Below, piece after piece: positions 23,654-33,055 of a stretch of DNA of 41,637 nt. This DNA comes from Eubacterium sp. (GTDB taxonomy: Bacteria > Bacillota > Clostridia > Lachnospirales > Lachnospiraceae). Position 1 is the stretch's first letter; each line of letters opens with the position of its first letter. A program made the position numbers and the translations under genes. Under the pieces are notes generated by a model. The model had not been told where the DNA came from. It ran no database searches and worked only from the letters and a program-made list of their open reading frames with translations. The stretch spans positions 1 to 41,637 of the forward strand of contig JAAVZE010000007.1 in the NCBI GenBank assembly GCA_022791495.1, in the 5' to 3' direction.

Positions 23654-26059
23654 ATGAATTTTAGCAGAAAAAGTGTGCTGGCGAAAGCGAGATCTCTCAA
23701 ATCGCCCGCCACACACCGCATACACAAGCTAAAAGTACTGGCTGCCAGACTGATCCTGATCTTCCTGGTGGTCTGTGCTTTCACAGGAATCAGCGGGCTC
23801 GCCGGAATCATCAATGGACTGATGGAGACGGCCCCCAGTATCGAATCCATCAACGTAGTGCCGGAAGGATATGCTACTACGATCCTGAACGCCAAAGGCA
23901 AAGTGGTTCAGACACTGGTAGGAAGAGAAGCAAACCGGGAATATGCCACACTGGATCAGATCCCTGTCCATCTGCAGAATGCTTTCGTGGCGATAGAGGA
24001 CGAGCGCTTCTGGACCCACGACGGCATTGACTTAAGAGGTATCTTTCGTGCTATTTACAGCGCTTTGACAAATGGTGGTGAATTCCGCCAGGGCGCCAGC
24101 ACTCTCACCCAGCAGCTTCTAAAAAACCAGGTTTTTGGCGGCGGTGAAGAACACACACTGGTACAAAAGATCGAGCGAAAAATCCAGGAGCAGTATCTGG
24201 CGATACAGCTGGAGAACAAATTGACTAAAAACCAAATCCTGGAATATTACCTGAATACGATTAATCTTGGGCAGAACACTCTTGGGGTACAGGCGGCTTC
24301 AAAACGGTATTTTAATAAAGATGTTTCGGAACTGACCATCTCCGAATCCGCTGTTCTGGCTGGCATCACCCAAAACCCTTCCGGGTACAATCCGATCACC
24401 CATCCTAAGAAAAATGCGAAGAAACGCGCTACGATTCTATCTTATATGAAGGAACAGGGACGCATCACCTCTGCAGAATACGATGTAGCTATGGCAGATA
24501 AGGTATATGCACGGATCAAATCTGTAAATAAGGAAACCACCGCTCTCTCTGGTCCAACATCCTATTTTACCGATTCCCTGATCGACCAGGTAATAGCCGA
24601 CATGAAAGAAGAGCTGGGATATACCGAAACCCAGGCATACAATGCCCTCTACCGGGGCGGACTGACGATACACTCCACCCAGGATTCTTCCATGCAGAAA
24701 ATCTGCGACAAGATTATGAACAACAATGCCTATTATCCAGCAGATTCCACCTATCAGCTGAATTACCAGCTCACAGTGACAGACTCCAAGGGAAAGGCCA
24801 GCAATTATAATGCCGGTACGATGAAAAACTGGTTTGCCAAAGAGAAAAAAAAGAGTATCAGCCTATATTATAAGAATAGAAAAGGTGCAAAAAAATATAT
24901 AGAAACCTACAAAAAGGCGATGAGCAAAGGGAAAAATGTAGAGGGAGAAAAGATCGAGTATGTAATTCAGCCCCAATCTTCTTTTGTTGTCATGGATCAG
25001 CACACCGGTCAGGTCAAAGCTATCGCCGGGGGCAGAGGGGAAAAGACTGCCAGCCGGACACTGAACCGCGCTACCATATCTCTGAGGCAGCCGGGTTCTA
25101 CTTTTAAAGTCCTTTCTACCTACCTGCCGGCGCTGGACACCTCTGGCATGAACCTTGCAACGGTCCAGGTAGACGAGCCATATTACTATCCAGGCACAAA
25201 ACGGCTTGTGAAAAACTGGTATCCCGGATACCGTGGTCCCAGTACGATCCGCAAGGCCATCGCTAACTCTATGAATGTAATTGCGGTTAAGACACTGGAG
25301 CAGGTCACGCCAAAGATCGGCTATGATTATTTATTAAACTTGGGATTCACTTCTCTTGTGGACAGCTATACCGACCCGTCCGGGAAAATTTTTACTGACA
25401 TATCACTTCCCATGGCTCTGGGTGGACTGACCAAGGGAGTATCCAATCTGGAATTAACTTCCGCTTTCGCCTGTGTGGCCAACAACGGTGTTTACAACAA
25501 ACCCACTTTCTACACAAAGGTGATCGACCACAACGGAAATGTTTTGTTGTCAAATTTACCAAAGAAAGAAAAAAAGACTTCGGAAGAAAAGACCAATACC
25601 ATCATCACAACACCTACCAGCAAGCAGGTTATGAAGGATTCCACAGCATGGCTTCTGACGGATGCCATGAAGGATGTGATCAACGCCGGCACCGGAACAG
25701 CGCTGAAATTTTCGGAAATAGATATGCCGCTGGCAGGAAAAACTGGTACCACCACCGACAATAAAGATCTTTGGTTTGTGGGATACACACCTTACCTGAC
25801 TGCCGGAGTCTGGGGCGGTTTTGATGCCAGCGAAAAACAAAATAACACCACATATCATAAAACGATCTGGAAAGCCATCATGGAAAAAATAAATAAGCGT
25901 TATGAAAAAACAGACTTTGAGAAACCGGATTCGGTGGTTTCCGCCTACGTTTGCCTCCAATGTGGAAAGCTGGTGACAGACGGAACCCACACATCCACCA
26001 GAATAAAAGAATACTTTGCTAAAGGCAGCATACCATCAGAGACCTGTACCGGTCACTAA
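23654..26059 (+). CDS. Class A penicillin-binding protein (glycosyltransferase/transpeptidase)
   Basis: It polymerises and cross-links peptidoglycan outside the membrane. The 801 residues have a basic cytoplasmic tail, a membrane helix (about 30-55), a GT51 domain with EDERFWTHDGID, GASTLTQQLLKN, RKIQEQYLAIQLE and the AGITQNPSGYNP end, then an extended Lys/Tyr-rich linker (about 345-440), and a transpeptidase domain with STFK (nucleophile Ser482), SMN (Ser539) and KTG (Lys696). A short C-terminal segment holds a Cys pair (YVCLQCGKLV). I start at 23654 because the longer reading adds 20 residues with no ribosome site; AAAGG lies 12 bases upstream, a long spacing, so this is not firm. Confidence 0.93.
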   Translation: MNFSRKSVLAKARSLKSPATHRIHKLKVLAARLILIFLVVCAFTGISGLAGIINGLMETAPSIESINVVPEGYATTILNAKGKVVQTLVGREANREYATLDQIPVHLQNAFVAIEDERFWTHDGIDLRGIFRAIYSALTNGGEFRQGASTLTQQLLKNQVFGGGEEHTLVQKIERKIQEQYLAIQLENKLTKNQILEYYLNTINLGQNTLGVQAASKRYFNKDVSELTISESAVLAGITQNPSGYNPITHPKKNAKKRATILSYMKEQGRITSAEYDVAMADKVYARIKSVNKETTALSGPTSYFTDSLIDQVIADMKEELGYTETQAYNALYRGGLTIHSTQDSSMQKICDKIMNNNAYYPADSTYQLNYQLTVTDSKGKASNYNAGTMKNWFAKEKKKSISLYYKNRKGAKKYIETYKKAMSKGKNVEGEKIEYVIQPQSSFVVMDQHTGQVKAIAGGRGEKTASRTLNRATISLRQPGSTFKVLSTYLPALDTSGMNLATVQVDEPYYYPGTKRLVKNWYPGYRGPSTIRKAIANSMNVIAVKTLEQVTPKIGYDYLLNLGFTSLVDSYTDPSGKIFTDISLPMALGGLTKGVSNLELTSAFACVANNGVYNKPTFYTKVIDHNGNVLLSNLPKKEKKTSEEKTNTIITTPTSKQVMKDSTAWLLTDAMKDVINAGTGTALKFSEIDMPLAGKTGTTTDNKDLWFVGYTPYLTAGVWGGFDASEKQNNTTYHKTIWKAIMEKINKRYEKTDFEKPDSVVSAYVCLQCGKLVTDGTHTSTRIKEYFAKGSIPSETCTGH

Positions 26060-26079
26060 AACAATAAATACTAAGTTTC

Positions 26080-26119
26080 TGATACACTCACTGGTGAGCC
26101 AGTTCTAACGTGTCAGTTA
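26080..26119. other. Stem-loop between convergent genes
   Basis: An inner ACTGG/CCAGT stem (26090-26094 with 26099-26103) lies within an imperfect outer pairing of CTGATACAC with GTGTCAG. It occupies the 53-base gap between the penicillin-binding protein and rmlD stops and may serve as a weak bidirectional terminator; no U-tract is clear. Confidence 0.3.
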
Positions 26120-26973
26120 TTTAATATTTGTTTTGCGAGCGGAACATACCGTTTTACCGCATCCTGCCAGGAGGGGAGTTTGTTAAATCCATTTTTAACA
26201 AGCTCTTCTTTGCTCATACGGCTGTTTTTTGGACGTTTTGCCTTCGCTGGAAATTCTTCACTTGACACTGGTGTTACCTCTACCTCATTCATCCCCGCTG
26301 CCGCAAATATCTCTTTGGCAAATTCATACCAGCTGCAGATGCCCTCATTGGAGGCATGATATTCTCCATATTTCTCCGTTTGGATCATATCTACTAAAAG
26401 TACTGCCAGATCATAGGTATAGGTGGGAGAGCCAATCTGGTCATCCACTACCCGGACAGCGCCATTTTCTCTGCCGAGACGAAGCATGGTTTTAATAAAA
26501 TTGTTGCCATTGACACCAAACACCCAGGAGATTCTCACAATAAAATATTTATTCAGCCTTGATTTTATCTCCTGTTCCCCCTCAAATTTCGTCAATCCAT
26601 AGACATTGAGAGGATCTGGCTCATCCCCTGGCTCCCATGGCCTCTCTCCTTCCCCGGAAAAGATATAATCTGTACTGAGATATAAAAGTTTACAATCCAG
26701 CCCGGCACATACTTCCGCTACATTTCTTGTCCCCTCGGCGTTCACCCGCCGGCACAGCTCTACCTCTTCCTCTGCCCGGTCCACAGCCGTATAAGCGCTG
26801 CAATGAATGACGGCATCCGGCGCCGTCTGGGTCATGACTTTTTTGACACATTCGGCATCTGTGATATCCATTTCCTCAATATCCACTCCCACTGCCTCAT
26901 GTCCACGCTTTTTCAGCTCTCCCATTACGTCATGTCCCAGCTGTCCATTGACCCCCGTTACTAATACCTTCAT
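26113..26973 (-). CDS. rmlD: dTDP-4-dehydrorhamnose reductase
   Basis: It reduces dTDP-4-keto-L-rhamnose to dTDP-L-rhamnose, the donor for cell-wall polysaccharides. The 286 residues have the NAD(P)-binding VTGVNGQLGHDVM, CSAYTAVDRAEEE, the STDYIFSG...YGLTKFEGE catalytic Ser/Tyr/Lys pattern and VRISWVFG. The start overlaps the rmlB stop by 4 bases (ATGA), so translation is coupled. Confidence 0.94.
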   Translation of the reverse strand: MKVLVTGVNGQLGHDVMGELKKRGHEAVGVDIEEMDITDAECVKKVMTQTAPDAVIHCSAYTAVDRAEEEVELCRRVNAEGTRNVAEVCAGLDCKLLYLSTDYIFSGEGERPWEPGDEPDPLNVYGLTKFEGEQEIKSRLNKYFIVRISWVFGVNGNNFIKTMLRLGRENGAVRVVDDQIGSPTYTYDLAVLLVDMIQTEKYGEYHASNEGICSWYEFAKEIFAAAGMNEVEVTPVSSEEFPAKAKRPKNSRMSKEELVKNGFNKLPSWQDAVKRYVPLAKQILNN

Positions 26974-27998
26974 TTTGTCAGATCCTTTCCATACATTTTA
27001 TCAAAATAACCGGCGTATTCGCCACTGATAATATTCTCCCACCACTCCCTGTTATCCAGATACCACTGAATGGTCTGTTTGATCCCTGTCTCAAAGGTGT
27101 ACTTTGGCTTCCAGCCCAATTCGGTCTCCAGCTTTGTGGGATCGATGGCATAGCGCAGGTCATGGCCCGGGCGGTCTGTCACGAATTCAATCAGGCTCTC
27201 CGGCTTTCCCAGCGCTTTCAAGATCGTCTTTACCACCTCAAGATTGGTCTTTTCATTGTGGCCGCCCACATTGTACACCTCGCCGACTCTGCCCTTATGG
27301 ATAATGAGATCAATGGCATCACAATGATCTGACACATGAAGCCAGTCTCTCACATTTTCCCCTTTTCCATAGACAGGCAGTTTTTCATCTGCCAGAGCCC
27401 GGGATATAATAAGGGGAATCAATTTTTCTGGAAAATGGTAGGGACCATAGTTATTAGAGCAGCGGGAGATGGTCACCGGCAGCCCATAAGTCCGGTAATA
27501 GGCGAGAACAAAAAGGTCTGCACTGGCTTTACTGGAAGAATAGGGGCTGGAGGTATGCAGCGGCGTATCCTCACGGAAAAACAGATCCGGGCGGTCCAGC
27601 GGCAGATCCCCGTAAACCTCATCCGTGGAAACCTGATGATACCGCTTTACCTCGTATTCTTTGGACGCGTCCAGAAGCACCTGGGTTCCCATGACATTCG
27701 TCTGCACGAAAATGCCCGGATCGGTGATGGAGCGGTCTACATGGCTTTCTGCCGCAAAATTTACGACGATATCCGGTTTCTCCTTCTCAAACAGATCCAT
27801 GATAAAACTCCGGTCTGCGATATCCCCCCGGACGAATTTATAATTCGGCTTATCTTCTACCGGTTTCAATGTCTCCAGATTGCCGGCATAGGTCAGTAGA
27901 TCAAGATTGATGACCGTATACTCTGGATATTTATTTACCATATGGTGTACAAAATTGCCGCCGATAAATCCGGCTCCGCCTGTTACTAATATTTTCAT
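26970..27998 (-). CDS. rmlB: dTDP-glucose 4,6-dehydratase
   Basis: It converts dTDP-glucose to dTDP-4-keto-6-deoxyglucose with bound NAD. The 342 residues show VTGGAGFIGGNFVHH, AAESHVDRSI, STDEVYGDL, the YSSSKASADL Tyr/Lys site and RCSNNYGPYHFPEKLIPL. I use the ATG at 27998 (GGAGG 7 bases upstream) and not one six codons earlier. rmlA and rmlC are not adjacent. The MerR-methyltransferase gene ends 30 bases upstream and could be co-transcribed. Confidence 0.95.
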   Translation of the reverse strand: MKILVTGGAGFIGGNFVHHMVNKYPEYTVINLDLLTYAGNLETLKPVEDKPNYKFVRGDIADRSFIMDLFEKEKPDIVVNFAAESHVDRSITDPGIFVQTNVMGTQVLLDASKEYEVKRYHQVSTDEVYGDLPLDRPDLFFREDTPLHTSSPYSSSKASADLFVLAYYRTYGLPVTISRCSNNYGPYHFPEKLIPLIISRALADEKLPVYGKGENVRDWLHVSDHCDAIDLIIHKGRVGEVYNVGGHNEKTNLEVVKTILKALGKPESLIEFVTDRPGHDLRYAIDPTKLETELGWKPKYTFETGIKQTIQWYLDNREWWENIISGEYAGYFDKMYGKDLTK

Positions 27999-28028
27999 CG
28001 TATTCCTCCATTCCAAAGCGCCTAACGC

Positions 28029-29231
28029 TTATTTTTCCCTTTCTGCTGAACCCGCGATAAACAGCCCTGCCTGTTTTGTGATGCGGATATAGCCCTTCTT
28101 CTTTAGCTTTCCCCTTAGGAATGCCTTAAATTCATCGTATTCCGGGATCAGATACTCTCTCTGGTTCCCATGGCATGACATGATATAATCCGCCAGTAGG
28201 TCGATATCTGTCACCCGGAGTTCATCGGGATATTCTCGCTTCTCCACCCGGTCAAAACATTGGGACAGCAGCGCCTCCCCATTTTCCAGGCCAAAATTTT
28301 CATAGAGCCTGACTGCTGAAAGACGTATCTTAGGATTAAATTCCTTCACCAACTCTTCCACCTCCTGCATATGATGCTCCCCATAGGTGGCACAGATAAA
28401 GGTTCCCCCTGGTCGTAAGACCCTGGCGATCTCAGTGACAGCCTTCTTTATATCCCTGAGATAGAACAAAAGAAAGTTCGCCACCACCATATCATAGGTA
28501 GAAACCGTGCTCCTGATATCACAACAATCCATTACTTCATAGGTAAATTTCCCCGGACTTGCCCCAGATAAATTCTTTTTCGTGTCCTCCAGCATCCCCG
28601 TAGAAACATCTGTTAGTAAAATCTGACATCCATCTGGGATCTTTTTCTCATTTTCTTTCCAGAGCATGCCGCTGCCACAACCCAGCTCCAGCACCTTCAT
28701 TCCCGGCGCCAGATTCATTTGCTCGTAGATCCACGAAAACCAGCTCTGGGGATTCCTGGAGCATCTGCTGTGCAGGGTAATCCTTGCATCAATATTTTTC
28801 CCATTCTGGTATTGTTCCACCAAATCCCGGTCCATATTAATGATCCGGATCAATTTTGTGATCTCATCCCAGTCTGGCACATCCTCCTCCGCAAACATTT
28901 CAGACACGTTCTGGATCGACTCCTCAACCGCCTTTAGATGTTCAATCTTTTTGCGCACCAGGGAAAGCTGCATCGCAAAGGACCGCTGAAGAAAATCCCT
29001 GTCATTCTCATTCAATGAAAATTCCTGGATCTCTTCCAGCGAAAATCCCAGAAGCTTCAAAGTCAGGATCCGCTGTAATCTGGCAAACTCCTGCTGCCCA
29101 TAATACCGGTAACCGTTCTCACAGATCATTTCAGGCTGGATCAGTCCCTTTTTTTCATAATAATGAATCGTCCGCACGGTTACGTTTGCCCGCCTGGCAA
29201 ACTCACCCGTGGAAAATAAATGTTCCGCCAC
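28029..29231 (-). CDS. MerR-type regulator fused to a SAM-dependent methyltransferase
   Basis: The 400-residue protein starts with a GTG at 29231; the next in-frame ATG lies inside the DNA-binding domain. Residues about 5-75 are a MerR winged helix (FSTGEFARRANVTVRTIHYYEKKGLI, GYRYYGQQE, LLGFSLEEIQEF), followed by a coiled coil to about 130. Residues about 150-290 are a class I methyltransferase fold: motif I VLELGCGSGM, an acidic LLTDVSTGM strand end, DMVVANFLLFYL and LRPGGTFICATYG. The C-terminal 100 residues are unassigned. The methyltransferase part may sense a small molecule, modify it, or report SAM. A MerR-type promoter directly precedes the gene, which suggests autoregulation. Confidence 0.9.
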   Translation of the reverse strand: MAEHLFSTGEFARRANVTVRTIHYYEKKGLIQPEMICENGYRYYGQQEFARLQRILTLKLLGFSLEEIQEFSLNENDRDFLQRSFAMQLSLVRKKIEHLKAVEESIQNVSEMFAEEDVPDWDEITKLIRIINMDRDLVEQYQNGKNIDARITLHSRCSRNPQSWFSWIYEQMNLAPGMKVLELGCGSGMLWKENEKKIPDGCQILLTDVSTGMLEDTKKNLSGASPGKFTYEVMDCCDIRSTVSTYDMVVANFLLFYLRDIKKAVTEIARVLRPGGTFICATYGEHHMQEVEELVKEFNPKIRLSAVRLYENFGLENGEALLSQCFDRVEKREYPDELRVTDIDLLADYIMSCHGNQREYLIPEYDEFKAFLRGKLKKKGYIRITKQAGLFIAGSAEREK

Positions 29232-29275
29232 AGTATCCCCATCCTTGCACGGTGATCTTCTCCCACCTTTTTTTC

Positions 29276-29306
29276 ATTATAAACCACAACGTAAGGTAAC
29301 AGTCAA
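29276..29306 (-). promoter_or_regulatory. MerR-type promoter with 19-bp spacer
   Basis: On the minus strand TTGACT (29301-29306) and a perfect TATAAT (29276-29281) are separated by 19 bases. This over-long spacing is the hallmark of promoters that MerR-family proteins activate by DNA distortion. The spacer contains TTACCTTACGTTGTGG with weak dyad character. The -35 overlaps the last codons of ygiQ. Start of transcription would lie about 40 bases before the GTG. Confidence 0.7.
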
Positions 29307-31204
29307 CGTCTTTTTTTATTTTTTTTCATCTTCCTGGGAGGAATCAGGCATTTTTCTCCAAAACCGATCAGATCCTGCCGCCCCGCCCGGCACAATGCTT
29401 CTTTTACCAGTTCATAGTTTTCCGGACGTTTATACTGGATCAGGGCGCGCTGCATCTCTTTTTCATGATGGGATCTTGGTACATAGATTTTTTTCATAGT
29501 CCGGGGATCCAGTCCCGTGTAATACATGCAGGTAGAAATGGTGGCAGGAGTGGGGTAGAAATCCTGCACCTGCTCTGGTGTATAGCCAAGATCTCTTACA
29601 TATTCAGCTAGCTTTACGGCTTCCTTTAAGGTCGAACCGGGGTGGGAAGACATGAGATAGGGAACGGCATACTGTTGCTTTCCTGTGAGGCGGTTGACTC
29701 TGGTATATCGATTTAAAAAAGCCTCATAGACATGGTTTTTCGGCTTGCCCATTGCCTGGAGCACCACATCCGACACGTGTTCCGGCGCCACCCGTAACTG
29801 GCCGCTGATGTGATGACGGCATAATTCCTTTAAGAAGGTGTCCTCTTTATCCGCCATTACATAGTCAAAACGGATTCCCGACCGCACAAATACTTTTTTT
29901 ACTTTGGGAAGACCACGGAGTTTTCGCAGAAGAGCCACATAATCTTTATGGCTCACCTTCATGTTGGGACAGGGCTTCGGAAAGAGGCATTGTTTTTTTA
30001 CACAAACCCCCTTCTTCATCTGTTTGTCACAGGAAGGCTTCCTGAAATTCCCTGTGGGCCCTCCCACATCGTGAATATATCCCTTAAACCCCTTTTCCCG
30101 CGTCATCTTCTCCGCCTCTGCCAGAATGGACTCGTGGCTTCGGGCCTGGACGATACGCCCCTGGTGAAAGGTCAGGGCACAAAAATTGCAGCCGCCAAAA
30201 CATCCCCGGCAGCTGGTCAGACTGAAGCGGATCTCCTGAATCGCCGGGACCCCTCCAGTTTTTTCATAAGAGGGATGATAAGATCCCACATAGGGATAGG
30301 CATATACGTCATCCAGTTCCTGGGTCGTCAGCGGCGCCGCCGGCGGGTTCTGCACCACCAGTACTTTTCCCGGATACCTTTCGATCAATGGCCTTGCGGT
30401 AAAGGGATCTGTATTTTCATACTGTATCATGAAGCTCTCCGCATATTTCCTCTTGTCTTCCGAGATCTCTTCAAAGGAGGGAAGATACTTCCCGTCATAT
30501 ATATCTGTTCCCTCCCTACTGCGGTACACCGTTCCAGCCACATAGGTGATATCTCTCACATCCATTCCACTGTCCAGTGCATCCGCAATCTCTAATATAC
30601 TGTGTTCCCCCATCCCATAAGAGATCAGATCCGCCCCTGAATCCAGCAGAATAGAACGCTTCAGCTTGTCCGACCAGTAATCATAATGTGCCATTCTGCG
30701 CAAACTTGCCTCTATTCCTCCAAGAATCACCGGCGTCTTTTTATAGGTTCGCCGGATCAGGTTGGAATATACAACCACTGCGTAATCCGGGCGCTTTCCG
30801 GATACTCCCCCCGGTGTATAAGCGTCCTGCTTTCTTCTCTTCTTATTTACAGTGTAATGGTTCACCATAGAGTCCATATTCCCGCTGCTCACCAAAAATC
30901 CCAGTCTCGGTTCCCCAAGAACGGCAATGCTGGAATCATCCCGCCAATCCGGCTGGGCGATAATCCCAACCCTGTAGCCGTGGGCTTCCAGATGCCGGCT
31001 TATGATCGCCGTTCCGAAGGATGAGTGATCCACATAGGCATCCCCTGTGACATAGACGAAATCACACTGATCCCATCCTCTTTCCTTCATATCTTTCCTG
31101 GAAACCGGCAAAAATTCATGTTTGTATTCATGCTGCGAGCCTCCTTTGCGAGCAGCTAATGTACCTGTGTTTGTGCCGCTTCTTGTGTCCTTCATCTCTG
31201 CCAT
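29303..31204 (-). CDS. ygiQ: YgiQ-family radical SAM protein
   Basis: The 633 residues match the YgiQ (UPF0313) family of large radical SAM proteins of unknown reaction. The radical SAM cluster motif is CFGGCNFC (CxxxCxxC) near residue 335, preceded by a B12-binding-like N-terminal region (DFVYVTGDAYVDHSSFGTAI), and followed by the family block RQDLIGFGEKCLIPPR at the C terminus. I use the ATG at 31204 (GGGGA 7 bases upstream). A TTG start 45 bases earlier is unlikely because it falls inside the terminator hairpin of the upstream kinase gene. Confidence 0.92.
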   Translation of the reverse strand: MAEMKDTRSGTNTGTLAARKGGSQHEYKHEFLPVSRKDMKERGWDQCDFVYVTGDAYVDHSSFGTAIISRHLEAHGYRVGIIAQPDWRDDSSIAVLGEPRLGFLVSSGNMDSMVNHYTVNKKRRKQDAYTPGGVSGKRPDYAVVVYSNLIRRTYKKTPVILGGIEASLRRMAHYDYWSDKLKRSILLDSGADLISYGMGEHSILEIADALDSGMDVRDITYVAGTVYRSREGTDIYDGKYLPSFEEISEDKRKYAESFMIQYENTDPFTARPLIERYPGKVLVVQNPPAAPLTTQELDDVYAYPYVGSYHPSYEKTGGVPAIQEIRFSLTSCRGCFGGCNFCALTFHQGRIVQARSHESILAEAEKMTREKGFKGYIHDVGGPTGNFRKPSCDKQMKKGVCVKKQCLFPKPCPNMKVSHKDYVALLRKLRGLPKVKKVFVRSGIRFDYVMADKEDTFLKELCRHHISGQLRVAPEHVSDVVLQAMGKPKNHVYEAFLNRYTRVNRLTGKQQYAVPYLMSSHPGSTLKEAVKLAEYVRDLGYTPEQVQDFYPTPATISTCMYYTGLDPRTMKKIYVPRSHHEKEMQRALIQYKRPENYELVKEALCRAGRQDLIGFGEKCLIPPRKMKKNKKRR

Positions 31205-31234
31205 ATCTTTTTCCCCGATTCGTCTTATTCTATA

Positions 31235-31268
31235 AAAAAGGCCAGACAAATCCTCATCTGACCTTTTT
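31235..31268 (-). terminator. Terminator of the FGGY kinase gene
   Basis: AAAAAGGCCAGA (31235-31246) and TCTGACCTTTTT (31257-31268) form a 12-bp stem with one mismatch and T-tracts in both directions. On the minus strand it follows the kinase gene by about 78 bases and precedes ygiQ. Confidence 0.75.
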
Positions 31269-31299
31269 ATTATAAGCTAATTAAATACTATGATGTTGG

Positions 31300-31325
31300 G
31301 GTCAAAAGGTATTTTGACCTTTTGA
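31300..31325 (-). other. Two mutually exclusive hairpins after the FGGY kinase gene
   Basis: TCAAAAGGT/ACCTTTTGA (31302-31310 with 31317-31325) and GGTCAAAA/TTTTGACC (31300-31307 with 31312-31319) are both perfect and overlap, so only one can form. The arrangement arises from near-repeated GGTCAAAAGGT units. It lies 20 bases after the stop codon and may be a 3' stabiliser. Confidence 0.45.
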
Positions 31326-31345
31326 TCCTAGTAGCATACTATGAT

Positions 31346-32953
31346 TTACTGCAGATTCTCCACCGCAGCCCGTTCGATCGGCAGACCAGCTTTATATCTC
31401 ACAATAAAATCGTCAAAGCCTTTCACGTCTGCTTCATCCGGCGACATCTCCACGCCCTCATATCCAGCAAAAACCTTCTCTGCCAGATAATTGTCCAGTG
31501 TCTCGTCTGCTCCCTTGTTCTTCATGAAGGATGCCAGAAGAGCAATTCCCCAGGCTCCACCTTCTCCTGCTGTCTCCATAACGGATACCGGCGCATTCAT
31601 CGCTGCCGCCATGATCTTCTGGCCTACACCCTCGGTCTTAAAGAGACCGCCGTGTCCCAGAATGCGATCCAGTTTAACACCCTCTTCTTTTAACAGAATA
31701 TCCAGACCAACCTTCAACGCACCCAGTGATGTAAAAAGGTTCACCCGCATAAAATTCGCCAGATTAAACTTACTGTCAGGTGTTCTCACGATCATCGGAC
31801 GCCCCTGCTCAAATCCCGTGATGTGCTCACCGGAAAAATAGTTGTAAGCAAGCAGCCCGCCACCGTCAGCATCGCCTTCCAGCGCCTTATTGTAAAGGGT
31901 TCCAAACAACTGATCCATATCCGCTTTGATTCCAAAAGCCTCCGCAAATTCTTTGAATATATTAACCCAGGCATTCAGATCAGAAGTACAGTTGTTGCAG
32001 TGAACCATTCCCACCGGCTCTCCAGTCGGTGTCGTCACCAGATCAATCTCCTCGTATACCTTGGACAATGCTTTCTCCAGCACGATCATGGCAAAGACAG
32101 AGGTTCCAGCAGACACATTTCCTGTTCGCACCGCAACACTGTTTGTAGCCGTCATACCGGTTCCCGCATCACCTTCCGGCGGACAGAGCGGAATTCCTGC
32201 CTGAAGATTTCCGGACACATCCAGAAGTCCGGCGCCCTCTTCTGTCAGCGTTCCAGCCGCTTCTCCTGCTACGAGCACCTTCGGAAGAATATCCTCCAGC
32301 TTCCAGGAAAAACCTTTGTCCGCTATCGTGTCATTGAATTTATGTATCATATCACGGTCAAAAACTTTCGTATTGCTGTCGATCGGAAACATTCCAGAGG
32401 CCTCACCGATACCCAGAACCTTTTCTCCTGTCAGCTTCCAGTGGATATATCCGGCGAGAGTGGTCTGGAACACAATATCCTTTACATGATCCTCACCATT
32501 CAGGATCGCCTGATACAGATGGGAGATGCTCCATCTCTGCGGGATGTTAAAGTTAAATAACTTTGTCAGCTTCTCCGATGCTTCCGCCGTAATAGTATTT
32601 CTCCAGGTACGGAAGGGTACAAGCAGCTCACCCTTCTGGTCAAATGCCATATATCCGTGCATCATGGCACTAAAACCGATGGCTCCAATCTTTGTCAAAG
32701 TCACATCATACTGAGCTTTTACTTCCTGAGCCATCTTTGTATAACTATCTTGAAGTCCGGTCCAGATATCTTCCAGTGTATAGGTCCAGATACCATTTTC
32801 CAGACGGTTTTCCCAGTCATGGCTTCCTGATGCAATCGGTGCGTTGTCTTCACCCACCAGCACTGCCTTGATCCGGGTAGATCCAAATTCGATCCCTAGT
32901 GCAGTTTTTCCTGCTTCAATCGCTGCTTTTGCTTCTGTTTTCGCAATTCCCAT
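31346..32953 (-). CDS. FGGY-family carbohydrate kinase
   Basis: The 535-residue protein is a sugar kinase of the FGGY (xylulokinase/ribulokinase) group. It shows [15 protein letters not shown] (nucleotide phosphate loop, with Glu where most members have Asp), [30 protein letters not shown] (catalytic Asp region) and the C-terminal [13 protein letters not shown]...[15 protein letters not shown]. It lacks neighbours that would name the sugar, so xylulose, ribulose or another pentulose are all open. Start chosen at 32953: AGGAGG lies 9 bases upstream, while the ATG at 32962 abuts that site. It has its own promoter and terminator, hence a single-gene transcript. Confidence 0.88.
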   Translation of the reverse strand: MGIAKTEAKAAIEAGKTALGIEFGSTRIKAVLVGEDNAPIASGSHDWENRLENGIWTYTLEDIWTGLQDSYTKMAQEVKAQYDVTLTKIGAIGFSAMMHGYMAFDQKGELLVPFRTWRNTITAEASEKLTKLFNFNIPQRWSISHLYQAILNGEDHVKDIVFQTTLAGYIHWKLTGEKVLGIGEASGMFPIDSNTKVFDRDMIHKFNDTIADKGFSWKLEDILPKVLVAGEAAGTLTEEGAGLLDVSGNLQAGIPLCPPEGDAGTGMTATNSVAVRTGNVSAGTSVFAMIVLEKALSKVYEEIDLVTTPTGEPVGMVHCNNCTSDLNAWVNIFKEFAEAFGIKADMDQLFGTLYNKALEGDADGGGLLAYNYFSGEHITGFEQGRPMIVRTPDSKFNLANFMRVNLFTSLGALKVGLDILLKEEGVKLDRILGHGGLFKTEGVGQKIMAAAMNAPVSVMETAGEGGAWGIALLASFMKNKGADETLDNYLAEKVFAGYEGVEMSPDEADVKGFDDFIVRYKAGLPIERAAVENLQ

Positions 32954-33017
32954 GAAATACATCCTCCTAATCTTAAAAATGATCTGACGATCGCTGCCAT
33001 TTACTATATCTTCATAT

Positions 33018-33046
33018 ATTATAGTACAATGTGCCCTATATTACAA
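33018..33046 (-). promoter_or_regulatory. Promoter of the FGGY kinase gene
   Basis: On the minus strand TTGTAA (33041-33046), 17 bases, and a perfect TATAAT (33018-33023) lie between the helicase stop and the kinase start, giving a leader of about 60 bases. Confidence 0.7.
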
Positions 33047-33055
33047 TCTGGAAAT

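Noticed and set aside
31205-31249. Longer ygiQ start at TTG 31249
   Set aside because: It lies inside the kinase terminator stem, and the ATG at 31204 has a better ribosome site.
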